A stretch of DNA of 59,655 nt, from positions 1-59,655 of the IMG/VR virus record IMGVR_UViG_3300011113_000105; one strand, written 5' to 3'. A model generated the notes under the pieces. The model was not told the DNA's origin. It searched no databases and saw only the letters and a list, made by a program, of their open reading frames with translations. Positions 15,328-26,000 of this stretch are shown in pieces. The stretch is from a virus. The position numbers were made by a program, and so were the translations under genes. The stretch's first letter is position 1. Each line of letters starts with the position of its first letter.

Positions 15328-15733
15328 CGCAGAGATGTTAGTTGAAACCTATTTGACACTTCGGCGTGAGCGTGAAAGGATCAAGAACGACTACGAGTCG
15401 CGAGACAACGCGCTTAAAGACGACATGGAGAAGATCGAAGCGGCGTTGCTCGAAATCTGCAACGCCACCAACGTGAACGGACTACGCACGGCGCACGGCA
15501 CTGTCACGCGCCAAGTCAAGGACCGTTTCTTTTGCACTGACTGGGACAACTTCAAGAAGTTCATTGAGACGGAAGGCTCGATCGATCTCTTGGAGCGCCG
15601 CATCCATCAGCGCAATTTCAAAGAGTTCATGTCCGAGAGGAAGGGAGACGGTCTTCCCCCCGGTGTGAATGCCTTGCGTGAGTACGACATCGTCGTGCGC
15701 AAGGCCCCGTCAACCAGTGAAATTACAGTTTAA
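15320..15733 (+). CDS. coiled-coil protein of phage replication region
   Basis: The 137-residue protein has an N-terminal coiled-coil (about residues 5-45), then GLRTAHGTVTR and WDNFKKFI, and a C-terminal LPPGVNALREYDIVVRK. This pattern recurs in unannotated phage proteins beside replication and single-strand-binding genes. The function is unknown. GGAGAAGG precedes the ATG at 15,320. Confidence 0.75.
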   Translation: MNDAEMLVETYLTLRRERERIKNDYESRDNALKDDMEKIEAALLEICNATNVNGLRTAHGTVTRQVKDRFFCTDWDNFKKFIETEGSIDLLERRIHQRNFKEFMSERKGDGLPPGVNALREYDIVVRKAPSTSEITV

Positions 15734-15744
15734 GGACTTACCAA

Positions 15745-16584
15745 ATGAGCAACGCACTTGCAAACATCCTCGGTTCCACCGACCTCGTTGAACTCGGTCT
15801 TGATGACGATACCAAAGCGGTAGCTGGCGGTTCGATCAATAGCACCAAGCGCATCTCCATCGAGGGGCGTGTGTTCCGCAAGATCGTGGGCGGCAAAGAG
15901 CAGTCAGTCAACACGCAGAACGAAATGCCCATCATCTTCGTGAAGATGGCGCACGAGGCATCACGCACGTTCTACAACAGCACGTACAAGAAGGGTGTGA
16001 AGCTCGCGCCCTCCTGCTGGTCGAGCAACTCCAAGACCCCCGACGCAGACGTCACCAACCCTCCCGCTGCATCTTGCGCTGAGTGCCCCAACTCGGTCAA
16101 GGGTTCGGGACAGGGTGGTCAGGGTACGGCTTGCCGTCTGTCGTGGCGCACGGCGGTGGTGCTGCCCAGCGACCCCAGTGGTGATGTGTATCAGTTGGTA
16201 CTCCCCGCTACTTCTGCCTTCGGCAAAGAAGAAAACGGTCGGTGGCCGTTCCGTCCGTACATCCAGATGCTGGCCAACAACAACGTCTCCGCAGGGCGCG
16301 TTGTGACCAAGATGGAGTTCGACATCAACAGCCCCGTGCCGCGTTTGTTGTTCTCCCCGATGGCTGCCGTTCCTGCTGATGTGCGTGATGCCGTTACGCG
16401 TCAGGGCAAGACCCCCGCCGCCGAGAACGCGATCAAGCTGACTGTCTACAAGGCAGACGCAGCATCCGAGGAAGGCACTGCCCCGGAGCAACCCGCTGAG
16501 CCCACCGTGCGCGAGGTCAAGCAGCGCGGCGGCGAAAAGGCCGAGGACGTGAGCGACATCGTCAAGAAGTGGACTAAGAAGTAA
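15745..16584 (+). CDS. replication-region protein with Cys cluster
   Basis: This is a 279-residue soluble protein. The middle has CAECPNSVKGSGQGGQ followed by a further Cys and SWRTAVV (about 112-136), a possible zinc site. The surrounding strands could form an OB-like or other beta fold. The C-terminal 60 residues are charged and flexible. Similar proteins with this Cys cluster occur in aquatic phages without assigned function; by position it could replace a single-strand DNA-binding protein, but that is a guess. Its stop overlaps the next start by one base. Confidence 0.75.
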   Translation: MSNALANILGSTDLVELGLDDDTKAVAGGSINSTKRISIEGRVFRKIVGGKEQSVNTQNEMPIIFVKMAHEASRTFYNSTYKKGVKLAPSCWSSNSKTPDADVTNPPAASCAECPNSVKGSGQGGQGTACRLSWRTAVVLPSDPSGDVYQLVLPATSAFGKEENGRWPFRPYIQMLANNNVSAGRVVTKMEFDINSPVPRLLFSPMAAVPADVRDAVTRQGKTPAAENAIKLTVYKADAASEEGTAPEQPAEPTVREVKQRGGEKAEDVSDIVKKWTKK

Positions 16585-16922
16585 TGCCGTCCAAGTACAG
16601 TGATCAGTTGGCTTGCGCTGTACTTGGCGCAAAGAGCACGTCACCGTTGGGAATGCGCCTTGGCAGAGTCTGTGTCGAGGCAAATCTCCCTGCGGTGTAC
16701 GTGGCTCAAGTCCTGGGCGTCACACGCATGACGATCCACAATTGGTTCAGAGGGAGCGAAATCCGCAAGTCACGCACAGACAAAATTGTCGTGCTGACCA
16801 AACTGATTCAGGAGGACTTGGCAAACGGGGTATTGCCAGCGAAAAATTTTGCAGATGCTCGGGCCTACCTTCAGGAGATGTGCGACACGCCGCTGAAGCC
16901 TGTCGTTCAAAAGAAGGTCTGA
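16584..16922 (+). CDS. HTH DNA-binding protein
   Basis: The 112-residue basic protein has a clear helix-turn-helix at about residues 36-58 (VYVAQVLGVTRMTIHNWFRG), of the Cro/C1 kind. It may regulate phage transcription or act in replication. It starts on the last base of the preceding stop and is followed by a terminator hairpin. Confidence 0.8.
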   Translation: MPSKYSDQLACAVLGAKSTSPLGMRLGRVCVEANLPAVYVAQVLGVTRMTIHNWFRGSEIRKSRTDKIVVLTKLIQEDLANGVLPAKNFADARAYLQEMCDTPLKPVVQKKV

Positions 16923-16939
16923 TTGCATCCTGTTGTAAC

Positions 16940-16961
16940 GGCGGAGGTGTCTCCGCCTTTT
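16940..16961 (+). terminator. rho-independent terminator
   Basis: GGCGGAG (16,940-16,946), loop GTGT, CTCCGCC (16,951-16,957), then TTTT. The stem is perfect over seven pairs. It lies 13 bases before the PrimPol start, so that gene must rely on read-through or the hairpin acts as an attenuator. Confidence 0.85.
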
Positions 16962-16974
16962 CGTCTCTGCGGAC

Positions 16975-19839
16975 ATGAACAAACAATTTTTCGAGAAAAT
17001 CTTTCCAACGCAGGGCAACGTATGTGTAGCAGGAATCGACAAGGACGGCGTAATCACGCCGCGATTCACAGCCAACATCGACGATGCACTGAAACTTGCA
17101 CAAAGTTTCATCGACCGACAGGTCAACGTGTACTTCACGCCGGGCACGTACTCGGGGTTCAGACGCAAGCAGGAGCAGTGCGTCTACGTGAAATCGTTCT
17201 TCCTCGATCTCGACGTAATGCACGGGAAGGTGAAGTACGACACGAAGAAGGACGCGCTTGAGGACATCGAGAAACTTGCCACCGATCTGAATTGGCCGTT
17301 GCCGGTCATCATCGATTCGGGCGGCGGTATCCACGCGTATTGGATTCTTGACGAGGCGCTTCCCGCTGCGGAGTGGGACAAACGTGCCGAGCAGTTCAAG
17401 CAACTGTGCCTGGACCGCAAGATGAAGATCGATGAAGCCGTACCTGCGGACTCAGCGCGCTTGATGCGCGTGCCTGGTACGAGCAACTACCGATACGACC
17501 CCCCACAGGAATCCGAACTGCTGACGGAGGTTGAGACGCACCCGTTGAGCGTATTCCTAGAGGCACTCGACACGGTACAACTGCCGAGCAAGTTTGTATT
17601 GAGCGACGTCGAGAAGGGTCTTGACGATGACACGAAAGCAATTTTTGAAAAGCGCAACGGCAACTTTGAATATGACTTCGCCAAGATTGCGCAACTCAGT
17701 CTGGAAGGGGACGGATGTGGCCAAATCAAATACATCCTCGAAAACGCAGATAGTTGCCCGGAGCCACTGTGGTACGCTGGACTATCTGTCGCCGTCAGGT
17801 GTCGTGATGGCGGTGATGCCATACATCTCATGTCCGAGGACTACCCCGAGTATTCCTACGACGAGACAGAACGAAAAGCCACACAGTCCCTCCGAGAAGC
17901 AAACTGGGCTCACGGATGCGATGCGTTTGCAAAAGAAAACGCTGACGGATGTGCCGGATGCCCACACAGAGGGCGCATCACTGGGCCTATCGAGCTTGGC
18001 AAACTCATCCGAGTTGCATCACAGCCCATTGACCGAGATGCTGAAGAAAGCCCAAAGCCAGAAGATGAAGCGGAACCAGTTTGGTACCCACAGAATTCCC
18101 AAAAAATTCTCGTCTTCCCAGACTTCCTCCAACCCTACCAGCGAGGCGTCAACGGAGGGGTCTACTTCATGCCCCCACCCAGGAGAGACAAAAAAGGGAA
18201 GTTGATTCAGGACGACCCTGAACTCGTCACGCCCAACGACTTGTACCCCGTCAGGCGCATCTACAGCGCGCACGATGGTGAGTGCCTCGTCATGCATCTG
18301 CATCTGCCGAGGGATCAGTCGCGTGAATTCTTGCTGCCGCTGAAGGACGTTGTTTCATCTGAAAAGTTGAAGTCAACGCTGGCCAGCAACGGTGTGGTGT
18401 TTGAGCCTACACAGGCCAACCGCATGGCAAGCTACCTCATGAAATGGACGGCATATCTCGTGGAGACACAACGCGCTGACATCATGCGTGTCCAGCAGGG
18501 CTGGACTGAGGACAACAAGAGTTTTGTTGTCGGGACACAGGAAATCTCAAAGAACGAAGTGCGGTACTGCCCCCCGTCGCCGCTGTCCAAGGGCGTCGTG
18601 CGGTTTGTCAACGCAGTCGGCGAATTCGACGAGTGGAAGAAATGCGCCCAAATGTTCAACGATCCGGGCTACGAACTCCACGCGTTCACGATGCTGTGCG
18701 GGTTCGCATCACCTTTGATGGCTGTCACCAACGTCAACGGCGTAACGCTTTCTCTGTACAGCGAAGGCCCAGGCACCGGCAAGACGGGCGCACTCTTTGG
18801 CGCGATGAGCATCTGGGGCAAGCCAGACAAGTTGTCGGTCTATGAGGGTACGGGCAACGGCTTGATTCAGCGCATGATCACCAGCAAGAACATCCCGTTT
18901 GCGCTGGACGAGCAGGGCGACCTTGACCCCAAGGTTGTGTCGAGTCTGCTGTACAACATCAGTTCCGGTCAGCCCAAGATTCGCCTGATGTCCTCGACCA
19001 ACCAGGAGCGTGAGGCAGCGTTCAACACCAACCTGATCGCCATCATCACCACCAACAAGCCACTGCGCAGTCTGCTTCAGGAGTACCGGGCCAACACCAG
19101 CGCACAGAACGTGCGACTGCTTGAACCCGAAGTGCGCATTCCGGGCGTCAAAGGCTACGAGTTGGACACGCCGCGCGGCAAGATCATGTTTGATCCGTTC
19201 AAGTACAACTACGGACACGCAGGGCCGTTCTACATCCGGGAGATCATGAACAACCTACCTGCGGAAGAACTGCGCAGACTGGTGGACGTCGAGTATTTGA
19301 AAGTGGCTGAACGGTATACCAAGAACTCGGAATACCGTTTCCTATCGAATCTGCTGGCCACGACGCGGGTTGCTGGTGAACTTGTCAACGAGATGGGCAT
19401 CGTGAACTTTGACCTTGACCGCGTGTTTGAGGTCGTCGGTGCCGAGTTTGGCGACATGATCGTAGGCAGGAAGCGGGACGACGAGTCCGGCAACGAGGAC
19501 ATTGTTGGTGACTTCATCAACAAGAACATCCAGAACTGCCTTGTCATCCGTGACGGCAAGGTCACGATGGAGCCGCGCAACGCGCTGCATGTCCGCGCTG
19601 AAGTAGATACAGGGCGTATCTACATCTCGACTTCTGCGATGAAGCACTACCTTCGGGAGATCAAGGCTGATCCGCGCCAGTTTGAGTCGCGGCTGAAGCA
19701 GAAGCAGATTCTGGTGGACAAGGTGCGCAAGCAGATGGGCGCTGGCTGGAAGGACGCGCTTGGCTCTACCAACGTCAATGCGTACGAGCTTGTAATGGAC
19801 TCCTCACACCTGTTCGATGTCAAAGAAGAACCCAAGTGA
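16975..19839 (+). CDS. PrimPol (AEP) - DUF927-like helicase fusion
   Basis: The protein has 954 residues. The N-terminal part is an archaeo-eukaryotic primase-polymerase: FFLDLD with D78 and D80, GGGIHAYW with H120, and SARLMRVPGT near 160-170. A Cys cluster (CAGCPH) lies near residue 325. The C-terminal ATPase has Walker A EGPGTGKT at 597-604 and Walker B with D645-E646, followed by a DUF927-like region. It should both prime and unwind DNA for the phage fork and replace separate primase and helicase genes. There is no clear ribosome site, and a terminator stands right upstream. Confidence 0.88.
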   Translation: MNKQFFEKIFPTQGNVCVAGIDKDGVITPRFTANIDDALKLAQSFIDRQVNVYFTPGTYSGFRRKQEQCVYVKSFFLDLDVMHGKVKYDTKKDALEDIEKLATDLNWPLPVIIDSGGGIHAYWILDEALPAAEWDKRAEQFKQLCLDRKMKIDEAVPADSARLMRVPGTSNYRYDPPQESELLTEVETHPLSVFLEALDTVQLPSKFVLSDVEKGLDDDTKAIFEKRNGNFEYDFAKIAQLSLEGDGCGQIKYILENADSCPEPLWYAGLSVAVRCRDGGDAIHLMSEDYPEYSYDETERKATQSLREANWAHGCDAFAKENADGCAGCPHRGRITGPIELGKLIRVASQPIDRDAEESPKPEDEAEPVWYPQNSQKILVFPDFLQPYQRGVNGGVYFMPPPRRDKKGKLIQDDPELVTPNDLYPVRRIYSAHDGECLVMHLHLPRDQSREFLLPLKDVVSSEKLKSTLASNGVVFEPTQANRMASYLMKWTAYLVETQRADIMRVQQGWTEDNKSFVVGTQEISKNEVRYCPPSPLSKGVVRFVNAVGEFDEWKKCAQMFNDPGYELHAFTMLCGFASPLMAVTNVNGVTLSLYSEGPGTGKTGALFGAMSIWGKPDKLSVYEGTGNGLIQRMITSKNIPFALDEQGDLDPKVVSSLLYNISSGQPKIRLMSSTNQEREAAFNTNLIAIITTNKPLRSLLQEYRANTSAQNVRLLEPEVRIPGVKGYELDTPRGKIMFDPFKYNYGHAGPFYIREIMNNLPAEELRRLVDVEYLKVAERYTKNSEYRFLSNLLATTRVAGELVNEMGIVNFDLDRVFEVVGAEFGDMIVGRKRDDESGNEDIVGDFINKNIQNCLVIRDGKVTMEPRNALHVRAEVDTGRIYISTSAMKHYLREIKADPRQFESRLKQKQILVDKVRKQMGAGWKDALGSTNVNAYELVMDSSHLFDVKEEPK

Positions 19840-20038
19840 GGCTCCGTACGACGAGCCGACGTGGCTGTTCCCGTACTCAGGCATGAGTATCGGGGACAGC
19901 TTTTTTATCCCAACTATGAAGCCAGCCTACATGACGTACGTCATCGATACGTCCGCGAAGAAGTACGGCATCAAGGTCAAGATATTCACGACAACCGAGG
20001 ACGGTGTCCTCGGTGTCCGTGCGTGGCGGATTACTTAG
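19817..20038 (+). CDS. small protein, 73 residues, end of early region
   Basis: The start lies 23 bases inside the PrimPol gene. The product has a Pro/Tyr-rich N-terminus and a strand-rich C-terminus (KYGIKVKIFTTTEDG). No family is recognised. Its stop overlaps the stop of the convergent giant gene by 8 bases. Confidence 0.65.
   Translation: MSKKNPSEAPYDEPTWLFPYSGMSIGDSFFIPTMKPAYMTYVIDTSAKKYGIKVKIFTTTEDGVLGVRAWRIT
19994..20014. repeat. 9-bp perfect inverted repeat at convergent junction
   Basis: ACCGAGGAC and GTCCTCGGT pair perfectly around a GGT loop, within the last codons of the + strand gene and 17 bases from the end of the - strand giant gene. There is no T-run on either side, so it is not a standard terminator, but it is placed where transcripts from both sides meet. 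Confidence 0.6.
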
Positions 20039-23000
20039 TGTTTTCCTTGATCTCTTCAAACGTCTCAAGAATCTGCCGCTTGATCGTGTTCTGAATCTTC
20101 ACGATCTCTTCGAGTTGCGCTTTGCGCTCTCCAATCGACAGACTAGTGTCAGCGCGCACTTTGTTGGCTGCTTCACGCATCAAGCGCAGAGGGCCGTTGA
20201 CCTCATGGTTGTACGCCTCGACCAACGCGTACTTGTACTCGTTGTTCTCCATGAACCTGTCCAACAGTTCAGGCTTGTTCTTGAGTGAATTGATTTGGCG
20301 TTCGTAGCCCTTGATCTCGTTCTCGGCCCTGCTGAACTCCCGTGCGTCCACGTTGGATTTGCCGCCGATGAAGCTGCTCAGCAATAGAGTGTCGTTTTTG
20401 ACGTCGAACTGTTTATCGGACAGTACAAGTGCGCCGATGTTGACGCCCGTGGAGAGCATCTTGGCCCATCCATCGAGATAGTTGCTGGCGAAGAAGTACA
20501 GCGTGTTGGGGCTGATGTCCACTTCACCCGTCGTCGCGTCGAATAGCGCACGGGTAGCCATCTTGTACATCTCGGGGATGTTGTCGCCGCCCGTGTAGGC
20601 ATCGCCGTAGCGTGACTGACGGTTGTTGTAGATTTCTCTGCCCAGACCGTCGATGTTCATCACGTACTCGAAGAACGGACGAGCAGCGGACGGCGTAACG
20701 GAATCAAGCGCAAACGCAGGGAAGTTATCCAGCGGGCTGATGCGCGAGAACGGCAGCGGCACGAACGAGTCGAGGCCAATCGTCACGATGTTCGACAGCG
20801 CATCGCCGAGGGTCGCACGGCCCATGACAGCACCAGCCACCTGAGCGCCAGCGGCTGCGAAAGCGCCCGGCCCGAAACCCCACGGAATCTGCAAGAACTT
20901 GTCAGAGCCAGGGATCGGGAACCGAGCGTAACGGGTCCAACGCGCCATGTCATCGGTGGCCACACGGTTGCGTCCCTCATCGTCATCGCCGCTGAGCATC
21001 ATGGCGATCATGAAAGTCGCCACGCCCATGCCTGCCAGACCGAGCGTAGTGATACGCGCCGCGCGCTGCTTCTCTTTCATCGCAGCCACAGCGTTGTCGA
21101 TGTCTTGTTTGGTACGCCCCTTGACGCCAGCCTTGGCTTCTGCCTCCGCTTCAGCGCGGAACGCCGCCTCATCAAAACCGAGCGCAGGAGCAAGTGCATC
21201 GATAGCGCGCACCGCGCCCGTTGCAGCAGGACGGAAGAACATGAACAACGCGCCCATTGCTTTGCCGTACTTGCCGACCTGCTCAAAGTTGGCGAGGTTC
21301 TTGGAATACTCAACGGCTTTTGCCTTGGCTTCCTCATCGGACATGCCACGGGCAATGAACTCGTCCTTCATCACACGATACGTTGACGTGCGCGCAGAAA
21401 TTTCAAAAATGTCGTTGTAGGCATCAAAGAACCCTGTGATCTGGTCCTTGGTCTTGAGGATGCCTGAGCGCCCAACTTCCTTGACGAGATTATCGAGCGC
21501 ACCCTTGGCAGCAATGCCCTGGAGATACGAAACACGACCGCCCAGTATGATGTACTCCACAATGTCGCGGTAATACTTTTCCTGCTGATTTAAGTCTTTG
21601 TACGGTTTGGTGCCGCCAGCAAGACGCTCAATTTCTTTAAACTTGCCCTTCTCATACAGATTCAACAGATTACCTGCGCGGTACAAACCGCCTTGCGCTA
21701 CGTCAGCAGACACGGCAGTGATCAAGCGCCCAGCAACGGTGGGGCCAAGTTCAGCACTGATGATTCCAGCGTTTGTGAACGTGTCGCGCACAAAGTTCAT
21801 AGGCGCAAACGCGGGGTTGAAGCGCGTATGCACTTGCCCGAGGCCGCTGGTGAAGCCGTTCACGAAGTCAAGAATCGGGCTGCTCTTCCTCCAAGTGCGC
21901 CGAATGGCTTCATTCTGCTTTTCGTCGTTAATCTGATAGACCTCAATCGTCCCATCGTTGTTGTAATGGAAGATTTTTTTAGGGCCGCCAAACTCTTCCT
22001 TTTTCTGGCCCTTCAGATAACGATCCTCAAACTTGATCGTGCCGACTTTTTCACCGTTAATGATCTTGTCGTTGATGGCATTTTTGATAGCCAGGGTCAA
22101 ATCCCTGCGGCCTGCGCGCATCGCAGCGGTGGCACCGTCAGCAAGGGTCTGCAATAGTGGGTTTTCGGATTCCGACTGACGCCCCTCAAACGTGTTTTGG
22201 TCATCTTGCAGTTCGCCACCAATGTACTGCGAGTCGAGGTTCAAGACTTCATCGTGCTGAGTGCGCCCAGGCTTGCCTTTGAACGGGATGTAGTTTTTGT
22301 AGCCGTAGAAGTCAACGACGTTCTGGACGGGCTCAGACCAGTAGTGCGACGCGGCGTTGAGCGCGGCGGTCTTTTTCTGAACAGCCTGAACAGCATCAAC
22401 TACGGCATTGATCTCGTTGGCTAGCGCGGGCTTGTCAAACAAGTCCTTGATGCGCTTGATTTCTTCCGGTTTGCGGTTAGCGATGACGTTGTATTCAGCG
22501 TCATTAATGTCGGTCTTTTTAGCAAGTATCTTGGGGTCTATCGACTTGTCCATGTACTGCATGTTGGCCACACGATTGCCGTAAGCGTCCTTTATGAATT
22601 TGCCATTAGCGTCTTTAGCAAACACAAATTCGTCAATTAACTGTCGCAGAGCTTTGTTCCGTTGCTCACGCTGCTGCTCAGGCAGACCTGAAGGCTGAGA
22701 CAGAATCTCAAGAACTTTTTCCCGCCAAGCGTACGGAGACAGTGCCAATGGATTGCCCTGGGCGTCAGTGAACCCGGCAACCGTGTACTTGGACTGCTTG
22801 TCCAGCGGCACATTCCGCAGGAACAGCACCTCGCGGCGCTCAGGCTCGTGACGTGCCTCAAGGATCAAATGCAGATCAGCAAGTGCTTCTTCAATAGTCC
22901 GACCGGCAGCCTGCGCGTAGCGTTCAACGGCGGCATCTACCGCCTTGGCCAGCGGAGAGATGTGACGTGCGTACAAGTCAACAGCCATACCAGTTGAACG

Positions 23001-26000
23001 GCTGATCTGGCCATAGACATCATTGAGCCCTTGGCCCACGCGCTTGAGCACACGGAACAACTCCGCGCGCTCAGTTAGCCGCTTGATGATGCGACGATCG
23101 TTTTGAAAGTCACTAGCCAGCCAATTAAGTCCTTCTTTGGTAAACAGTCTACGGATGATGGCCTTGGCGCCACGCTGTTTGAGTTCAACTTCACTGCGGA
23201 GTTCTTCTTCCGTTTTCTGTTGAACCGGAGGAACAGGCGGGGCTTGAACGGTGGTGGGGGCAGTGGCAGCGAGTGACGCACCAATGCTTTTCTTGCCAGC
23301 AAGCTGCCTGATGTTGCCTTCTGGTGCGGCGAGCAAGAACTGAAACGCAGCGGCAGTCTCAAGCAGAAGATTGCCTTTGTACCCTGGCTCCGACAGGATT
23401 TCCCGCTTGAGGTTCGTGATGCCGCCCTTGGACGTCAGGCGCTTTTCTTTTTCGATCTGCTCTTTTGTAGGGCGGTAGCCCATCTCGCTGAGGTCTTTTT
23501 CAACGGTCTCAGTGGTGTCAAACGCTTCTGTTTCAGGCGTGAATTCACGCGCAGCTTCAGCACGTGTTGCACCTTCGTCAGTTTTTTCTTTGTCGTAGCG
23601 CTCAACAATCAGGCCAGTCTCGGGGTCTATGACTTCAACTGGGCCACGTCCTTCTACCTCTTGTTTTTCCGGTACAAGAGTCTCTTTGACTTCTTCGCCT
23701 CTTTCTTTCTTACGCGCTTTGGCAGCGTTGAGCTTCGCTTCTTCTTCGCGGAGCTGCTCATCCGTCTTTTTGGTGACGCCAGAACGCACAACGACCCGGC
23801 CAGTCTTGGGGTCTATGACTTCGATTGGAACAAGAATAGTTGTGCGAATCTTGCTAGGCGTGAACAGTTTGTACAACTGCGCCAGCGTATCCGTGAAGTA
23901 GTCCCACGCCGTCTTGAACATGACGTCGTAGTCAAAGCGCCCAAGTTCACGGCTTTCCCTGACCGCAGCAGAGAGTTCAACTTCCTTCTTGGTAGCGCGT
24001 GCGGCAGGCTCAAGCTGTATCCGAGACAACTCGTACTGGAAGTCCATGTCGGTCATCGCATAAGCAATGAACTCGTACATGTTCTCGAACGCATTTGGAT
24101 ACTTGGAGCCAATCCTGCTCTTGGCCAGAGCAGCGACGTTGATCAGGTGTTCGACAGCCCGACGCGTGCTCTCGTCCAGTTTGGACGGATCAAGGTAGAA
24201 CTGATGGATGATCTTGACTGTTGCTGCGTGCGTCAGTTCGTGCAGAACAGTTGCTTCATCAAATCCGTTTTGCCCGATGAAAATCGTGTTGGTATCAGCG
24301 TCGTACCGGCCAACCTCGTCAAACACCATGTTCGGGTCATACACGACCTTCACATTCAGCGCGAACTCACGCATCGGGCCACTGCGTACGCTCAACAGTT
24401 TGGTGGCAAGATTCTTGAAGACTTCAGCCGATACCTTCTTGCGTTCGCGACGCAACACACGGTCATACGAACTCATCAGCGCGCTGATGTAGGTTTCGCG
24501 CTTTGGCTTCGGTAGAGTGCCATTTGCACTCGTGCTCAAGTAATCCAGCACGCCTTCAATGTTGCCCTTGAAAAGCATACTGAGGACTTTTGGCGGCAAC
24601 AGTGCGCCCTTACCTGCGGGCTGCGCTTCGCGCTCACGTCTAGCCTCTTCAATCTGCTGCTCTTTGACCGTACGTTCTTCAGCGGAAAGTTCGTCACGTG
24701 CCTGCTTTTGCGCAAGTTCCTTCTGAACCTGCTTCTTCACGGCGTTGAACGCCAAAAACTGTTCAGCAGCAGAATCAGTTTTGTTCAGTTGAGTGAACAG
24801 CCGCTTGCTTTCTTCGGACAGCGTGTTCCAGGCAGGGAAGTTATAGGACAGCCCGCTCCTACGGCTGAATGCATCTCGCTCGCGGGTGTAACTCTCTTGT
24901 GCCCTAACTTTGCTGATTTCTCCCGCACGATCTTCCGGTGTGGCGGCACGACTCTCAGAACGCTTCTTCTGAAGATAGTCAGATAGAGCAATCGCCGCTT
25001 GGTCATGCTCTACGATCGTGTTTCTGTTGATGTTGTTCTGAAAGTAGACGCGTCGCTCGTCGTCAGTCAACTCCCTGAACGCTGGCAGTTTTTCGTCTTC
25101 TTCGGCAGACTCGTTGTACGCTTCACGCGTCTCTTCGTAGAGATCACGTTGCTCCTGTGGGGGAAGATATTTCTGTTCCTCTTTGAGTTGCTGCGCAGCA
25201 ACTACAGGCGCCTCAATTGCGGTCAGTGGTCTTGTTTCTACATCAACCTGTACTTCTAATTCTTTTTGTATTTTTGCTGCTTCTTTGACGCGCGCAGCAA
25301 GTTCACGAGAAGTCTCGTTTTTATTACGTTTTAGTCCTAATGATTCCGCCAAGCTATCGACAAGTTTATCGAGCTTGATTTGCTCTTCTGTACGCCTTGC
25401 TGTGCCAGCAGACGGCAAGCCATCGTCACCAAACAGTGAATCTATTTGGTCAATAATTGATTGTGACTTTGTGCCTGCTGCACCGGTAGGGGGTCCAGCA
25501 GGAGGCGTAGGAGGAGTTGGGGGCGCAGGCGGCTTGGGAGGCGGGGGCGGTGTGGGTGCTCCGGGCGGAGTTACTGTAGTTTGTGTTCCGCCTGCTCCTG
25601 GAGGAGTCGCTGGAGCGCCCGCTCCAATATCACCCACTCCACCGGGCTGAGTTCCTGCAACTCCTTCGGCAACTCCAGCCGCAGGGGGCTGTGCAGAAAT
25701 CTGAATGCCTGCTCGACCTGCTCCTTCGACAAATGCTCCAACATCTTGTGCTCCTTGTGTAGCCGTCGCGGTAGCCGCATCGATTTCTGCTTTTAATTTG
25801 TTGTACTGTTTTTTGAGTCTGAGCGACCTGAAAAAATCTGGACGACTAAGTTGGTCGCCCTTCGCTTCAATCTCTTTGAGTTTTTGCTCTACCGTAGCAA
25901 ATTCAGCTTGCTTGGCGGTGAGTTCTTCAGGAGACAGTTTGACAGCAGGCGTCTCAGGCGCACGCTTGGGCATCTCATCCGTAACAGAGCCCGTTTCAAC

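Noticed and set aside
15961-17403. Minus-strand frames of 240 and 218 residues in the replication block
   Set aside because: They lie antisense to the Cys-cluster protein, HTH protein and PrimPol, all with good starts or domain motifs.
23661-24515. 284-residue + strand open frame inside the giant late gene
   Set aside because: It is antisense to a well-supported 2355-residue frame, has no ribosome site in context and a composition expected for a shadow frame.
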